From assembly GCA_039925865.1 (NCBI GenBank), contig JBDSYA010000024.1:1-9743 (forward strand): DNA of 9,743 bases. The letters run 5' to 3'. Every line of letters begins with the position of its first letter. Positions within the stretch are counted from its first letter, which is position 1. The notes beneath the pieces are model-generated. The model was not told where the DNA came from, made no database searches, and worked only from the letters and a program-made list of their open reading frames with translations. The translations under genes and the position numbers were made by a program. This DNA is from JBDSYA01 sp039925865 (GTDB taxonomy: Bacteria; Bacteroidota; Ignavibacteria; Tepidaquicellales; Tepidaquicellaceae). This document shows positions 1-6,743 of this stretch, one piece after another.

Positions 1-1
1 G

Positions 2-433
2 GAAGAATTTTCCGAGTACTACAGACTAGCGCTGGCAAACCTGGGTATGGCATATTTAAAATATTTCGAACTCAAGTATGATGAGGCATTAGTTTTACTT
101 TCAAATATCATCAAACATAATTTTGACATTCTATTCAGGATAAACCTCCTTCGTATATGTATATACATAGACACAAAGGAATTTGATTCGGCATTCAGTT
201 CTTTGGATTCATTCCGTCATTTCGCCCGGACACATAAAAATGTTACAGAGAGAAGTAAGAATGACCTGTTGAAGATCTGTAATAACTTAGATGCTTTAGC
301 AAGATATAAATCCGGGGATAAGAAAATTGACCTTAAGTTGTTAAGAAAAACGATTATGAAAGATCCCCCAATGTTTACTAATGATTTAATTTTGGAAAAA
401 GTAAATGAGGCTGTCTTCGAAAAAGTAAGGTAG
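2..433 (+). CDS. C-terminal part of a TPR-like helical protein (5' end outside window)
   Basis: The frame is open from base 2, so the first ATG at 47 is probably internal and not the true start. The visible 143 residues end at TAG (431-433). The segment LALANLGMAYLKYFELKYDEAL has the small/large residue spacing of a tetratricopeptide-type helix pair. It is followed by more amphipathic helices and a charged C-terminus. No catalytic motif, signal peptide or membrane segment is visible in this part. I do not recognise a specific family; a helical-repeat scaffold or a cytoplasmic adaptor domain are both possible. The helical-repeat assignment is inferred from the pattern alone. The stop codon lies in a short direct repeat (GTAAGGTAG, then GTAAGGTAT, then GTAAG, 425-447). 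Confidence 0.6.
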   Translation, partial: EEFSEYYRLALANLGMAYLKYFELKYDEALVLLSNIIKHNFDILFRINLLRICIYIDTKEFDSAFSSLDSFRHFARTHKNVTERSKNDLLKICNNLDALARYKSGDKKIDLKLLRKTIMKDPPMFTNDLILEKVNEAVFEKVR

Positions 434-459
434 GTAAGGTATGTAAGTTGAGTGGAGGA

Positions 460-600
460 TCAGGACATGGGGTAAGGCTCCGCAGTTGTACCGCCTCCAG
501 AGAAATTTCCGATAATGATCACCTTGTCGGCACATATGTCAGCACCCCGCTATACAATGACACAGGTACCTGTTTGATAATTAACACACTCTGACTAAAT
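460..600 (-). pseudogene. possible relic of a minus-strand secreted-protein gene
   Basis: The 434-647 spacer is clearly richer in G+C between about 450 and 570 than its surroundings. On the minus strand one frame reads protein-like text ending ADKVIIIGNFSGGGTTAEP..., stopping at TGA (460-462). It is interrupted by an in-frame TAG (547-549) and has no start codon. The Gly/Thr-rich, beta-strand-like wording resembles fragments of secreted beta-rich proteins, but I cannot name a family. It could equally be chance reading in a G+C-rich spacer. Position 601-647 is plain AT-rich spacer. Confidence 0.2.
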
Positions 601-647
601 GCAACTGCTTTAAAAGTTAATAAAAAATTGTAAAGCAAATTATTTTT

Positions 648-2384
648 TTATTTTTGCATCTCCTTATATGAATTTGTCGTCTTCACTTTGTTATCAATAA
701 GTGAAGTATGTTTTATTGATTCCATCTCGTTAACTTTCTTTTCCAAATTAGTGAACTTTTCACTAAAAGATTTAAATGATTCAACTTCCGCAGATAACTT
801 TTCATTATTCTTTTTAAGCACATCATTCTCTTCCTTCAGTTCCTGGATTGCTTTTACCATCACAGGTAAAAGATTTCCGTAAGTTGCCTCAAGCTTTTCA
901 GGATTATCTTTCAAAACAAGGTTAAGCCATTCGGCATTTTCAGTGGTCTGAACTTCATCAAGCTCCTGGGCAATAAATCCTGCTGTCGGTGCTTCTTTCA
1001 TTTTACTTCCATCTGATAAATTATTTAAATACCATTCTCTTTTATCCCAGTTAAATTGTCTCGGCTTTAGCTTTGAAATAAAATCTAAGCCGAGCGACAA
1101 ATCAGTTATGTTTTTCTTATCCCGCATATCCGAAAGTGATGTGATTGTGGTTACGGCGCAGCGAAGTGAAGTAACAGATGAATTTCCAAGCGTAATTTGG
1201 TTTGTTGCAGAGCCTGTTGTTGGCTGAGTGTCATAACCAATTAAAGTAAGATTTGAACCTGTAGTAACAGATGAACCTGAACCACCTCCCAAAACCGAGT
1301 TTTGATAGCCAGTGGTGTTGGAATATAAAGAATACAATCCCAATGCTGTGTTTTCATTGCCCGTGGTGTTGTTTAATAAAGAATAGAATCCCATTGCTGT
1401 ATTACTAAAGCCCGCGGTGTTCATAATTAAACAATTCAATCCCACAGCTGTGTTATTATAGCCGGTGGTATTGGAGCTTAAAGATTGCAATCCCATAGCT
1501 GTGTTACTAGAGCCAGTGGTGTTGTTACCTAAAGAAGCATATCCCACACCTGTGTTATCTTTACCGGTGGTATTGGATAATAAAGAATTATATCCCATAG
1601 CTGTGTTATTTATGCCGGTGGTGTTGGCATATAAAGAATTCATTCCCAAAGCTGTGTTTTCATGCCCGGTAGTATTTAAATATAGAGAACTCAATCCCAC
1701 TGCTGTATTATTATCGCCCGTGGTATTGTAATATAAAGAATACATTCCCAAAGCTGTGTTTTTAATGCCCGTAGTATTGGATAATAAAGAATTATATCCC
1801 AAAGCAGTGTTATCATAGCCAGTGGTGTTGGACTCTAAGGAACCCGATCCTAAGGCTGTGTTATCAAATCCGGTTGTATTTAAAAATAAAGAATATTTTC
1901 CCAAAGCAGTGTTATTATTGCCGGTGATGTTGGAAAATAATGAAGCCGATCCCAAAGCTGTGTTATAATTACCGCTGGTATTGTACAATAAAGAATTAAT
2001 ACCCAAGGCTGTGTTATAATTACCGGTTGTATTGAAATATAAAGAATAATTTCCCAAAGCTATATTATTAACGCCGGTCATAGTAAAATTTCCGGAGTTA
2101 ATTCCTAAAAATGTGTTATCTATTCCGTAGTTATGTAAAAATCTTTGCGTTCCTTTAAATAGAACACCTAAGGTTGAGTTTGTTGTATACTCAAGCCTGA
2201 GTGACTTGAGTATGTTCAACTGACCCGTTGACTGGCTGAGCGTTAAAAAAGTATTAGCAGCATCTTTAATTGTAAAGACACCGTTTGTCCCGAGTGTGTT
2301 GGTGATGTTCTGTGAAAAAGCTGTCGATGCAAACATCAGGAAAAGAACTACTGACTTGCCGATGTAGTAAATTTTTGTTTTCAT
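648..2384 (-). CDS. secreted repeat fibre with C-terminal S74 intramolecular chaperone domain
   Basis: A 578-residue exported protein. Residues 1-25 form a signal peptide (KTK start, hydrophobic core, AFSQ end). Residues 90-378 are seventeen 17-residue repeats of the form NTALGxxSLxxNTTGxx. Residues about 417-505 match the peptidase S74 / tail-spike chaperone family: SDMRDK (418-423) supplies the expected Ser418 and Lys423 of the autocleavage dyad, followed by KPRQFNW (440-446) and GFIAQEL (469-475). Residues about 506-558 are a heptad-rich coiled coil. In phage tail spikes this domain drives trimerisation and then cuts itself off. Here the signal peptide and lack of phage neighbours suggest a bacterial trimeric surface fibre or adhesin; that role is inferred. 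It appears monocistronic: the nearest genes are on the other strand or 400 bp away. ATG at 2384 is supported because the signal peptide begins there. Confidence 0.93.
   Translation of the reverse strand: MKTKIYYIGKSVVLFLMFASTAFSQNITNTLGTNGVFTIKDAANTFLTLSQSTGQLNILKSLRLEYTTNSTLGVLFKGTQRFLHNYGIDNTFLGINSGNFTMTGVNNIALGNYSLYFNTTGNYNTALGINSLLYNTSGNYNTALGSASLFSNITGNNNTALGKYSLFLNTTGFDNTALGSGSLESNTTGYDNTALGYNSLLSNTTGIKNTALGMYSLYYNTTGDNNTAVGLSSLYLNTTGHENTALGMNSLYANTTGINNTAMGYNSLLSNTTGKDNTGVGYASLGNNTTGSSNTAMGLQSLSSNTTGYNNTAVGLNCLIMNTAGFSNTAMGFYSLLNNTTGNENTALGLYSLYSNTTGYQNSVLGGGSGSSVTTGSNLTLIGYDTQPTTGSATNQITLGNSSVTSLRCAVTTITSLSDMRDKKNITDLSLGLDFISKLKPRQFNWDKREWYLNNLSDGSKMKEAPTAGFIAQELDEVQTTENAEWLNLVLKDNPEKLEATYGNLLPVMVKAIQELKEENDVLKKNNEKLSAEVESFKSFSEKFTNLEKKVNEMESIKHTSLIDNKVKTTNSYKEMQK
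1251..2117 (-). repeat. 51-bp coding tandem repeat array, 17 units
   Basis: Seventeen consecutive 51-bp units encode residues 90-378 of the S74 fibre. The consensus is Asn-Thr-Ala-Leu/Met/Val-Gly, two variable residues, Ser-Leu, two variable residues, Asn-Thr-Thr-Gly, two variable residues. The middle units are the most alike. The first (NTFLGINSGNFTMTGVN) and last (NSVLGGGSGSSVTTGSN) are degenerate, as expected for an array that grows and shrinks by recombination in its centre. The variable pairs beside the conserved Gly and Ser-Leu differ in nearly every unit, so the copies are not recent duplications. The regular small/hydrophobic spacing resembles the head repeats of trimeric adhesins. 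Confidence 0.95.
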
Positions 2385-2388
2385 TTTT

Positions 2389-2400
2389 ATTAAGCTTAAT
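2389..2400. promoter_or_regulatory. 12-bp perfect palindrome just upstream of the fibre gene start
   Basis: ATTAAGCTTAAT lies four bases upstream of the ATG (2382-2384), where a ribosome binding site would sit; no Shine-Dalgarno sequence is visible there. It may be an operator or a small translational hairpin, but AT-rich 12-mers of this kind can also arise by chance. Confidence 0.22.
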
Positions 2401-2419
2401 TTTTTGTAATAATGTTTTA

Positions 2420-2650
2420 TTATTTATTAGATTCTAAAACAATCTTTTCTGTCATTTCCGGGTGCTTTAATCGGGGCTCCCTCTCGGTCATCCAATGAAT
2501 AAATTGTTGAATGGAAATGGACCCGATAACATCTTTCGGGTTTTCCTCAATTATTAAATTTTTTTTACAGGTAAGCTTCTTAAATTTTTGTGTTAACAGC
2601 TTAATGTACGATATACATTCTTTTGCTTTTGGTATTCCACTATTGGCATG
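2420..2650 (-). pseudogene. start-less 76-codon frame, probable frameshifted or decayed small gene
   Basis: In this otherwise unassigned spacer the minus strand reads 76 sense codons without interruption, down to TAA (2420-2422). The second half is convincingly protein-like: IEENPKDVIGS..., then FIHWMTEREPRLKHPEM and TEKIVLESNK at the end. There is no plausible start: an in-frame TGA (2651-2653) closes the 5' side, and the only in-frame ATG lies deep inside, in HWMTE. An ATG at 2647-2649 in the next frame reads MPIVEYQKQKNVYR... for 18 codons before TAA (2593-2595). A single-base frameshift between about 2596 and 2648 would join the two into one protein of about 76 residues. I do not recognise the family. 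It is most likely a small gene broken by an indel; a sequencing error or a non-standard start are the alternatives. Confidence 0.42.
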
Positions 2651-2784
2651 TCATAGTTTATACGAATAAATAGAATTATTACGAAATTAATTCGTACTAA
2701 CTTAAATTAAAAGTGAGCCCTTTATTAATTTACCGATGGCGAATTTTTAATTTTTGCTTAAATACTTCCTCAACACAAGACGAT
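2651..2784. other. AT-rich spacer between the RING gene and the broken small ORF
   Basis: No coding frame is supported here. The only structure seen is an inverted pair TACGAA (2661-2666) and TTCGTA (2691-2696), with an inner ACGAA/TTCGT pair at 2681-2695. I see no convincing intrinsic terminator for the RING gene, although its transcription should end in this stretch. Confidence 0.4.
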
Positions 2785-4272
2785 TCACATCAAACCTGCT
2801 TTGAGCAAACTGTCCAGCTTCGACTTTTGTAATCGTAAATTTTTTAGTCTTTCATTAATTGCATCGCGTTCTGAAAACGATGAATCATTTTCTGTAAAAT
2901 CTGTAGTTTCAAAGTAAGGAATGTAGAGCGGGATGGATTTTTGTTCGTTGTTATCGGATACAGTGAATTTACCTCTTCCGATGCATTCAAGATTTATCAG
3001 TTGACCTGTTCTGTAGTCATTATTAATGCTTTGGATCGCGATGAGATTGCCTGTTTCCGTTTCTTTGCCAATGTATACATTCGGTTCAACAAATTTATTA
3101 AGACGTGCGGACAATAGTATGGTATTCTTTATTCCGGAGGAACTTAAACCGCCAAGCTGCCTGTCCTTTTCTTTGATTTCACGGTCAAGATCATTTACCT
3201 TAACTATCGATGAAAGTTTCTTATTTAATAAAGCAATGTTAGCTTCAACGATGTTTTTTTCCTTCCCCATATCTGTTCCCGGAAAAGATGAAATTATAAG
3301 CATTGAATTATTAAGTTCATTCAGTGATTCTCCGTATTTGGATATTGCATTTAATTTTTTCGCATTTGAAATCTTTTTCGCAAATTCGTTGTAGGCAGTT
3401 TTGTAAATATTATTCTTTAAGTTCTTAGCATCATCCTGATTAAGAGTGTTCGAGATCTTATTGTAATATTTTAATGCAAGCTTCCAGTCATCTTTATAAT
3501 ATATACTTGATATCTGATAAGAATACTGATTGATCCTCGTAACTGCCCTTGCTTTATTTTTTCCATTGGGATAGCTGCGCAGAAAATTTTCATATTTTGT
3601 AATATTTGCTTCCATCGATTTCAGGTCTTTTGAATTATCTGAGCTTACCAGCTCTGTATAATCCCGGTCCTCATTTAAAATGAAAGTATAATACCCTAAA
3701 TATCCTATTGCAGAAAGTATGGCAATGATTATCACAACTATGAGAATATTCTGGTAAACCCTTCTCCTGTTTTGTTCGGGAATTTTCTCCTTCGAAATTT
3801 CGAGCCGCGTATTTACAAAAGATGACTCGACCTCATCCGCATACTTAAGAACGTTTTTATAATATATCTCAGCCGCTTTGTAATCTCTTTTGTTAAAAGC
3901 TTCATCACCGCTTGTCATCAGGTTTATCTTATTATTTATCAGTGATACAGCCTTATTGTAAAGATTTTTTAATTCGGAGCTTCGACGCTCTAATTTGAGG
4001 AATTGTTTAGCTTCAAAGATTGCCTCAGAAAATTGGTTGCGGTTGATCAGATATTCTATATTAATAATTGCTTCACGCAGATCCGACTCTTCTTTAATAT
4101 CTTTGATCTTTTCTCCGCATCCATACACTGCGCATCCTTTGTTTTCTATCCAGCAGTCATTGTGATAAGGTGAATTGCAGGTAGGGCATTCAAGTTCTTC
4201 TGCTTCATTCTTAATGGGTGTCTGACAAAATGTACAGATGTTCTTGGAAGTTTTTATGAAGCTGTCATTCAT
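2785..4272 (-). CDS. membrane protein with N-terminal prokaryotic RING (RINGv-like) finger
   Basis: A 495-residue protein. Residues 13-52 hold eight ordered zinc ligands: C13-x2-C16, C29-x2-C32, H37-x2-C40 and C47-x4-C52, in the context CPTCNSPYHNDCW and GCAVYGC. This is the C4HC3 pattern of prokaryotic RING fingers. Residues about 62-150 are helical with TPR-like pairs (EAFNKRDYKAAEIYYKNVL). A single membrane helix spans about 174-198 after a basic RRR stop. Residues about 200-495 are a helical, Lys/Asn-rich region followed by a beta-rich stretch near 400-455 and a short coiled coil. Topology is probably finger and TPR in the cytoplasm, C-terminus in the periplasm. The ATG at 4272 lies 39 bp behind the LysE gene stop, so both are likely co-transcribed. 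Zinc-dependent protein binding is likely; ubiquitin-ligase activity is not supported, since no E1, E2 or ubiquitin-like gene is present. Confidence 0.88.
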   Translation of the reverse strand: MNDSFIKTSKNICTFCQTPIKNEAEELECPTCNSPYHNDCWIENKGCAVYGCGEKIKDIKEESDLREAIINIEYLINRNQFSEAIFEAKQFLKLERRSSELKNLYNKAVSLINNKINLMTSGDEAFNKRDYKAAEIYYKNVLKYADEVESSFVNTRLEISKEKIPEQNRRRVYQNILIVVIIIAILSAIGYLGYYTFILNEDRDYTELVSSDNSKDLKSMEANITKYENFLRSYPNGKNKARAVTRINQYSYQISSIYYKDDWKLALKYYNKISNTLNQDDAKNLKNNIYKTAYNEFAKKISNAKKLNAISKYGESLNELNNSMLIISSFPGTDMGKEKNIVEANIALLNKKLSSIVKVNDLDREIKEKDRQLGGLSSSGIKNTILLSARLNKFVEPNVYIGKETETGNLIAIQSINNDYRTGQLINLECIGRGKFTVSDNNEQKSIPLYIPYFETTDFTENDSSFSERDAINERLKNLRLQKSKLDSLLKAGLM

Positions 4273-4311
4273 CTTAAAATCTTAATCATTTATTGAAAAT
4301 CTTTTGTGTGA

Positions 4312-5088
4312 TCATCCGAAATACATTGTTGAAAGCTTGATCAGTATTCCAACTCCTAATAATATCAGGAAAATTCCTGTCGATACGTTTAACTTATTAA
4401 GAACACCGGGTTTTATTTTATCCGAATGTTTTGATATGAATTTTGTCATGATATAAAACCATGCTGTAGTTCCCACTAATACACCAATTCCTAATAGTGT
4501 TCCTGTAAGAAAATTTGAATTTATAATTCCGTAACTTTTCAGATATCCCACAACCGCAAACCATGAAGCCGGCAGCGTTATTGACGAAAGGCACATCACT
4601 ACACCTACCATAAAGCTTCCCGTCAAATCCGAATGTTTCTTATCCGGGTCTTTGGTGTGAAGAATTTTTTCTAAACTCATCTCTGTTCTTTTAAAAACTT
4701 TTTCTACCTTATCATACTTCTGCTTGAATTTCTGATCCTTTAAACTTGGCGGATTTTCAATTTTGGTATTTTTGGTTTTCATTATCTTTATGCCGTAAAG
4801 TATGACTACTATGCCTCCCGCCAGTGCAAGCAGCATTTTCAAATTCTCTTCATTTGACGCGAGAAATTCTTCAACGGCAAACGGCAGTATGGATATCAAC
4901 GCCGCTAATCCTCCGTATGCAATGAATATATAAATCATATCCATGAATCCTGCGCCTGCTCCGATCGCAACACCATTGGCAACTTGTTTTTTCAATCCGC
5001 GGTCAATAATCGCAAAGAAAGTCGGACCTAATGGCGGCATTGAAAGTATAAACCCTGTTATAAAACCTGCAACAAATCCTATTATCAA
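4312..5088 (-). CDS. LysE/RhtB-family exporter with enlarged cytoplasmic loop (TTG start)
   Basis: A 258-residue inner-membrane protein with six predicted helices at about 3-27, 40-72, 82-103, 157-183, 193-217 and 233-252. The first helix carries MPPLGPT (17-23), the family's Pro-rich signature position, so this is a LysE-type translocator, a family that exports amino acids or other small molecules. The substrate cannot be read from sequence. Family members are usually near 200-220 residues. The extra length is a Lys-rich loop between helices 3 and 4 (about 103-156) that looks helical and charged. The start is TTG (5086-5088): TAA lies two codons upstream in frame, and the next in-frame ATG (Met17) would remove most of helix 1. 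It heads a probable two-gene operon with the RING protein. Confidence 0.9.
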   Translation of the reverse strand: MIIGFVAGFITGFILSMPPLGPTFFAIIDRGLKKQVANGVAIGAGAGFMDMIYIFIAYGGLAALISILPFAVEEFLASNEENLKMLLALAGGIVVILYGIKIMKTKNTKIENPPSLKDQKFKQKYDKVEKVFKRTEMSLEKILHTKDPDKKHSDLTGSFMVGVVMCLSSITLPASWFAVVGYLKSYGIINSNFLTGTLLGIGVLVGTTAWFYIMTKFISKHSDKIKPGVLNKLNVSTGIFLILLGVGILIKLSTMYFG

Positions 5089-5112
5089 ATTTTATTTTTT
5101 TTTAAATTACCT

Positions 5113-5143
5113 AATCAACAATAAATTTTCAATTTATTTGATT
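5113..5143. promoter_or_regulatory. AT-rich imperfect hairpin upstream of the LysE gene
   Basis: Arm 5113-5127 (AATCAACAATAAATT) pairs with 5131-5143 (AATTTATTTGATT) over 13 bp with a two-base CA bulge and a three-base loop. It lies 25-55 bases upstream of the TTG start, in the spacer between the LysE gene and the doubtful plus-strand ORF. No T-tract follows on either strand, so it is not a terminator. It may be an operator or a leader hairpin; no Bacteroidota-type promoter (TTG, then TAnnTTTG) could be placed with confidence. Confidence 0.35.
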
Positions 5144-5193
5144 AACAATTATCTCGCTTGCTAAAATGTCGGATGAATTATAACTTATAAAGT

Positions 5194-5436
5194 ATGATGA
5201 TCAAAAAAATTCTTTTAACATTTGTAATTGTTTTTGCTCTTAGTTTTTCTTTCCAGTCTTTGAATTTAAATGTCAGGGAAAGAATGTCTGTAGTATTTGT
5301 TTTGGATTCTCACACAAATCCATTTATCAGTGATTTCATAAAAAAAAATGAGACCAGGAAGTTTGTTATCCTAGTCTCAATTACTATGCAATGCCTTGTT
5401 TATAGCAGGGAAAACATTTTATTTAATACTTCATAG
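5194..5436 (+). CDS. doubtful small secreted ORF (80 aa)
   Basis: The first 22 residues look like a signal peptide (MMIKKILL, a hydrophobic core and a small-residue end). The next 27 or so residues are polar and show no recognisable domain. From about residue 49 the frame runs through the minus-strand terminator hairpin at 5340-5379, so the C-terminal third is probably not real coding sequence. It may be a tiny lipoprotein-like product, the 5' remnant of a lost exported-protein gene, or a chance frame. No ribosome binding site is seen before ATGATG. Confidence 0.25.
   Translation: MMIKKILLTFVIVFALSFSFQSLNLNVRERMSVVFVLDSHTNPFISDFIKKNETRKFVILVSITMQCLVYSRENILFNTS
5340..5379 (-). terminator. intrinsic terminator of the DUF1800-DUF1501 operon
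   Basis: Read on the minus strand, TGAGACTAGGA (5379-5369) pairs with TCCTGGTCTCA (5359-5349) over 11 bp with one T-G pair, a nine-base loop, then nine consecutive T (5348-5340). It lies about 76 bp after the DUF1501 stop, in the correct orientation. The plus strand has no T-run on the matching side, so it is directional. Confidence 0.87.
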
Positions 5437-5463
5437 ATCTTATAAAAATAGATCTTATAAAAA
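5434..5463. repeat. perfect 15-bp tandem duplication over the DUF1501 stop codon
   Basis: The unit TAGATCTTATAAAAA occurs at 5434-5448 and again, directly adjacent, at 5449-5463. The second copy contains the TAA stop of the DUF1501 gene (5455-5457 on the plus strand). It lies between that gene and its terminator and looks like a recent replication-slippage event. Confidence 0.9.
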
Positions 5464-6684
5464 ATTCAGATAATTAAAATCTTTTCCAAGTATAAGACTG
5501 TCATCTGCACCAAGCCACTTGTTTAATATCGTCGCATATACACTTCTGAAATCAATTTCATACTGAAGATCCCCGTCTTTCAAATTTGAAAGGTCAGGCG
5601 CTGAATTATAAATTCCTGCTGTCTTTAATTTTCCGCCGATCAGGAAAAGATTATTGGCAGTTCCATGATCTGTTCCGCCGCTTGCATTCTGCTGAACTCT
5701 TCTGCCGAATTCTGAAAATGTAAGGATAAGTGTTTCATCAAGCTTGTTATTTTCTTTCAGATCTTCAGTTAAGCTGCTGAGGCCTGCCGATAATTCAGAA
5801 AGTAACTTCTCCTGTCTTCCCTTTTGATTAACATGTGTGTCAAATCCTGACATAGAAACATAATAAACTGTAGTGTTAATATTGGAGATTATCATTTCTG
5901 CAATTGTTTTCAGATTATTTCCAAACGTTGTATCGGGATAATCTTTTTTGGATTTATATATTTTTGAGTTTTCATAAACATACTCTGCAGATGAAGTTGT
6001 CTCTGCAAGAGTTTTATAAAGATAGCTTACATTTGAATCTTCGTGATCATGGTCCTTCGCTTTTTGAGAAACTTCAAGTAAATATCTTTCAGAAGAATTA
6101 ATATAAAACTTTTTCGGATCTTCGATGGCCATTCCGCTTTTACTCAGGCCTTTCATTGTCATGTTTAGCGTGGAGTCTACTTCAATTGCGCTGTATGGAT
6201 TTTTACAGCTTTCACATTCAGAATCCAGGTATCTTCCTATCCAGCCTGTGCTTAAATACTGGTCAGACCCGCTGCCGCTTTGCCAGATATCCATTGATCT
6301 GAAATGTGAACGGTCGGGATTCGGATATCCTACACTGTTGATAATGCTCATATTACCATTGTCAAAAATATTTTTCATAGAAGACATTGCCGAATTCAAA
6401 CCAAGCTCATCGTTTAGTTTAACGATCTTATTTTCACTCAATGAAAGTCCGGGCCTCATGCTGAAATATATATCATTTCGATAAGGGACAATTGTATTCA
6501 ACCCGTCATTACCTCCAGACAGCTGTACTATGATAAGTTTTTTCCCGCCTGAGATCAGTTTTTGAAGCAGGGTATTGTCATATAGTTCCTTTGACTGAAA
6601 ACCTTTTAAAAAATTGGGTATCAGTAATGACGTTGATGCCATCGCCGAATATTTAAGGAAGTTTCTTCGGGAAAAATTTTTCAT
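5455..6684 (-). CDS. DUF1501 protein with Tat-type leader
   Basis: This belongs to the DUF1501 family, placed by fold in the alkaline phosphatase/sulfatase superfamily; its reaction is unknown. Numbering from ATG at 6684 (409 residues), a twin-arginine leader sits at the N-terminus: SRRNFLK at about 5-11, followed by a Ser/Ala/Leu hydrophobic stretch. Family signatures follow in order: QLSGGNDGLN (about 54-63), YPNPDRSHF (120-128), SGFDTH (279-284), FSEFGRR (323-329) and GGTDHG (336-341). The Asp and His residues in these motifs are candidate metal ligands. Length is normal for the family. A TTG two codons upstream (6690) also opens the frame, but ATG at 6684 gives the usual short Lys-Asn-Phe lead into the RR motif. 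It follows the DUF1800 gene after 59 bp, and the pair ends at the terminator at 5340-5379. This gene order is common in Bacteroidota and other phyla, so joint function is likely. Confidence 0.94.
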   Translation of the reverse strand: MKNFSRRNFLKYSAMASTSLLIPNFLKGFQSKELYDNTLLQKLISGGKKLIIVQLSGGNDGLNTIVPYRNDIYFSMRPGLSLSENKIVKLNDELGLNSAMSSMKNIFDNGNMSIINSVGYPNPDRSHFRSMDIWQSGSGSDQYLSTGWIGRYLDSECESCKNPYSAIEVDSTLNMTMKGLSKSGMAIEDPKKFYINSSERYLLEVSQKAKDHDHEDSNVSYLYKTLAETTSSAEYVYENSKIYKSKKDYPDTTFGNNLKTIAEMIISNINTTVYYVSMSGFDTHVNQKGRQEKLLSELSAGLSSLTEDLKENNKLDETLILTFSEFGRRVQQNASGGTDHGTANNLFLIGGKLKTAGIYNSAPDLSNLKDGDLQYEIDFRSVYATILNKWLGADDSLILGKDFNYLNFL

Positions 6685-6743
6685 GATCAATAGGTTGTTT
6701 ACATTTTTGAAAGACTTACGAATTTTTTATTTATACTTGTTCA

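Noticed and set aside
453..499. TGGAGG/CCTCCA inverted pair as terminator of the first gene
   Set aside because: Six-base arms, a 35-base loop and no T-tract.
607..636. GCTTTA/TAAAGC pair as terminator of the fibre gene
   Set aside because: A short AT-rich stem with an 18-base loop; the T-run is inside the loop and none follows the stem.
1465..1731. Plus-strand ORF of 88 codons
   Set aside because: It is the antisense reading of the 51-bp repeats, which keep a frame open by periodicity; its protein is a Pro/Val/Leu repeat artefact.
1251..2117. Regular 51-bp repeats as a possible CRISPR array
   Set aside because: The repeats are in frame within a single coding sequence, have no distinct repeat/spacer boundary, and no cas gene is near.
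648..2384. Prophage tail-fibre gene marking a prophage
   Set aside because: The protein has a Sec signal peptide, and no capsid, terminase, tail or integrase gene is present around it.
2521..2544. ACCCGA/TCGGGT hairpin followed by TTTT as a plus-strand terminator
   Set aside because: The stem is only 6 bp, there is no plus-strand gene before it, and it lies in the protein-like minus-strand frame 2420-2650.
3026..3394. Plus-strand ORF of 122 codons opposite the RING gene
   Set aside because: It is fully antisense to a well supported gene and shows no family motif or start signal.
2785..4272. Bacterial ubiquitin-like conjugation system
   Set aside because: Only a RING-type finger is present; no ubiquitin-like, E1, E2 or deubiquitinase-like gene is visible in the window.
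6125..6484. Plus-strand ORF of 119 codons opposite the DUF1501 gene
   Set aside because: It is antisense to conserved DUF1501 motifs; the open frame follows from the codon use of the real gene.
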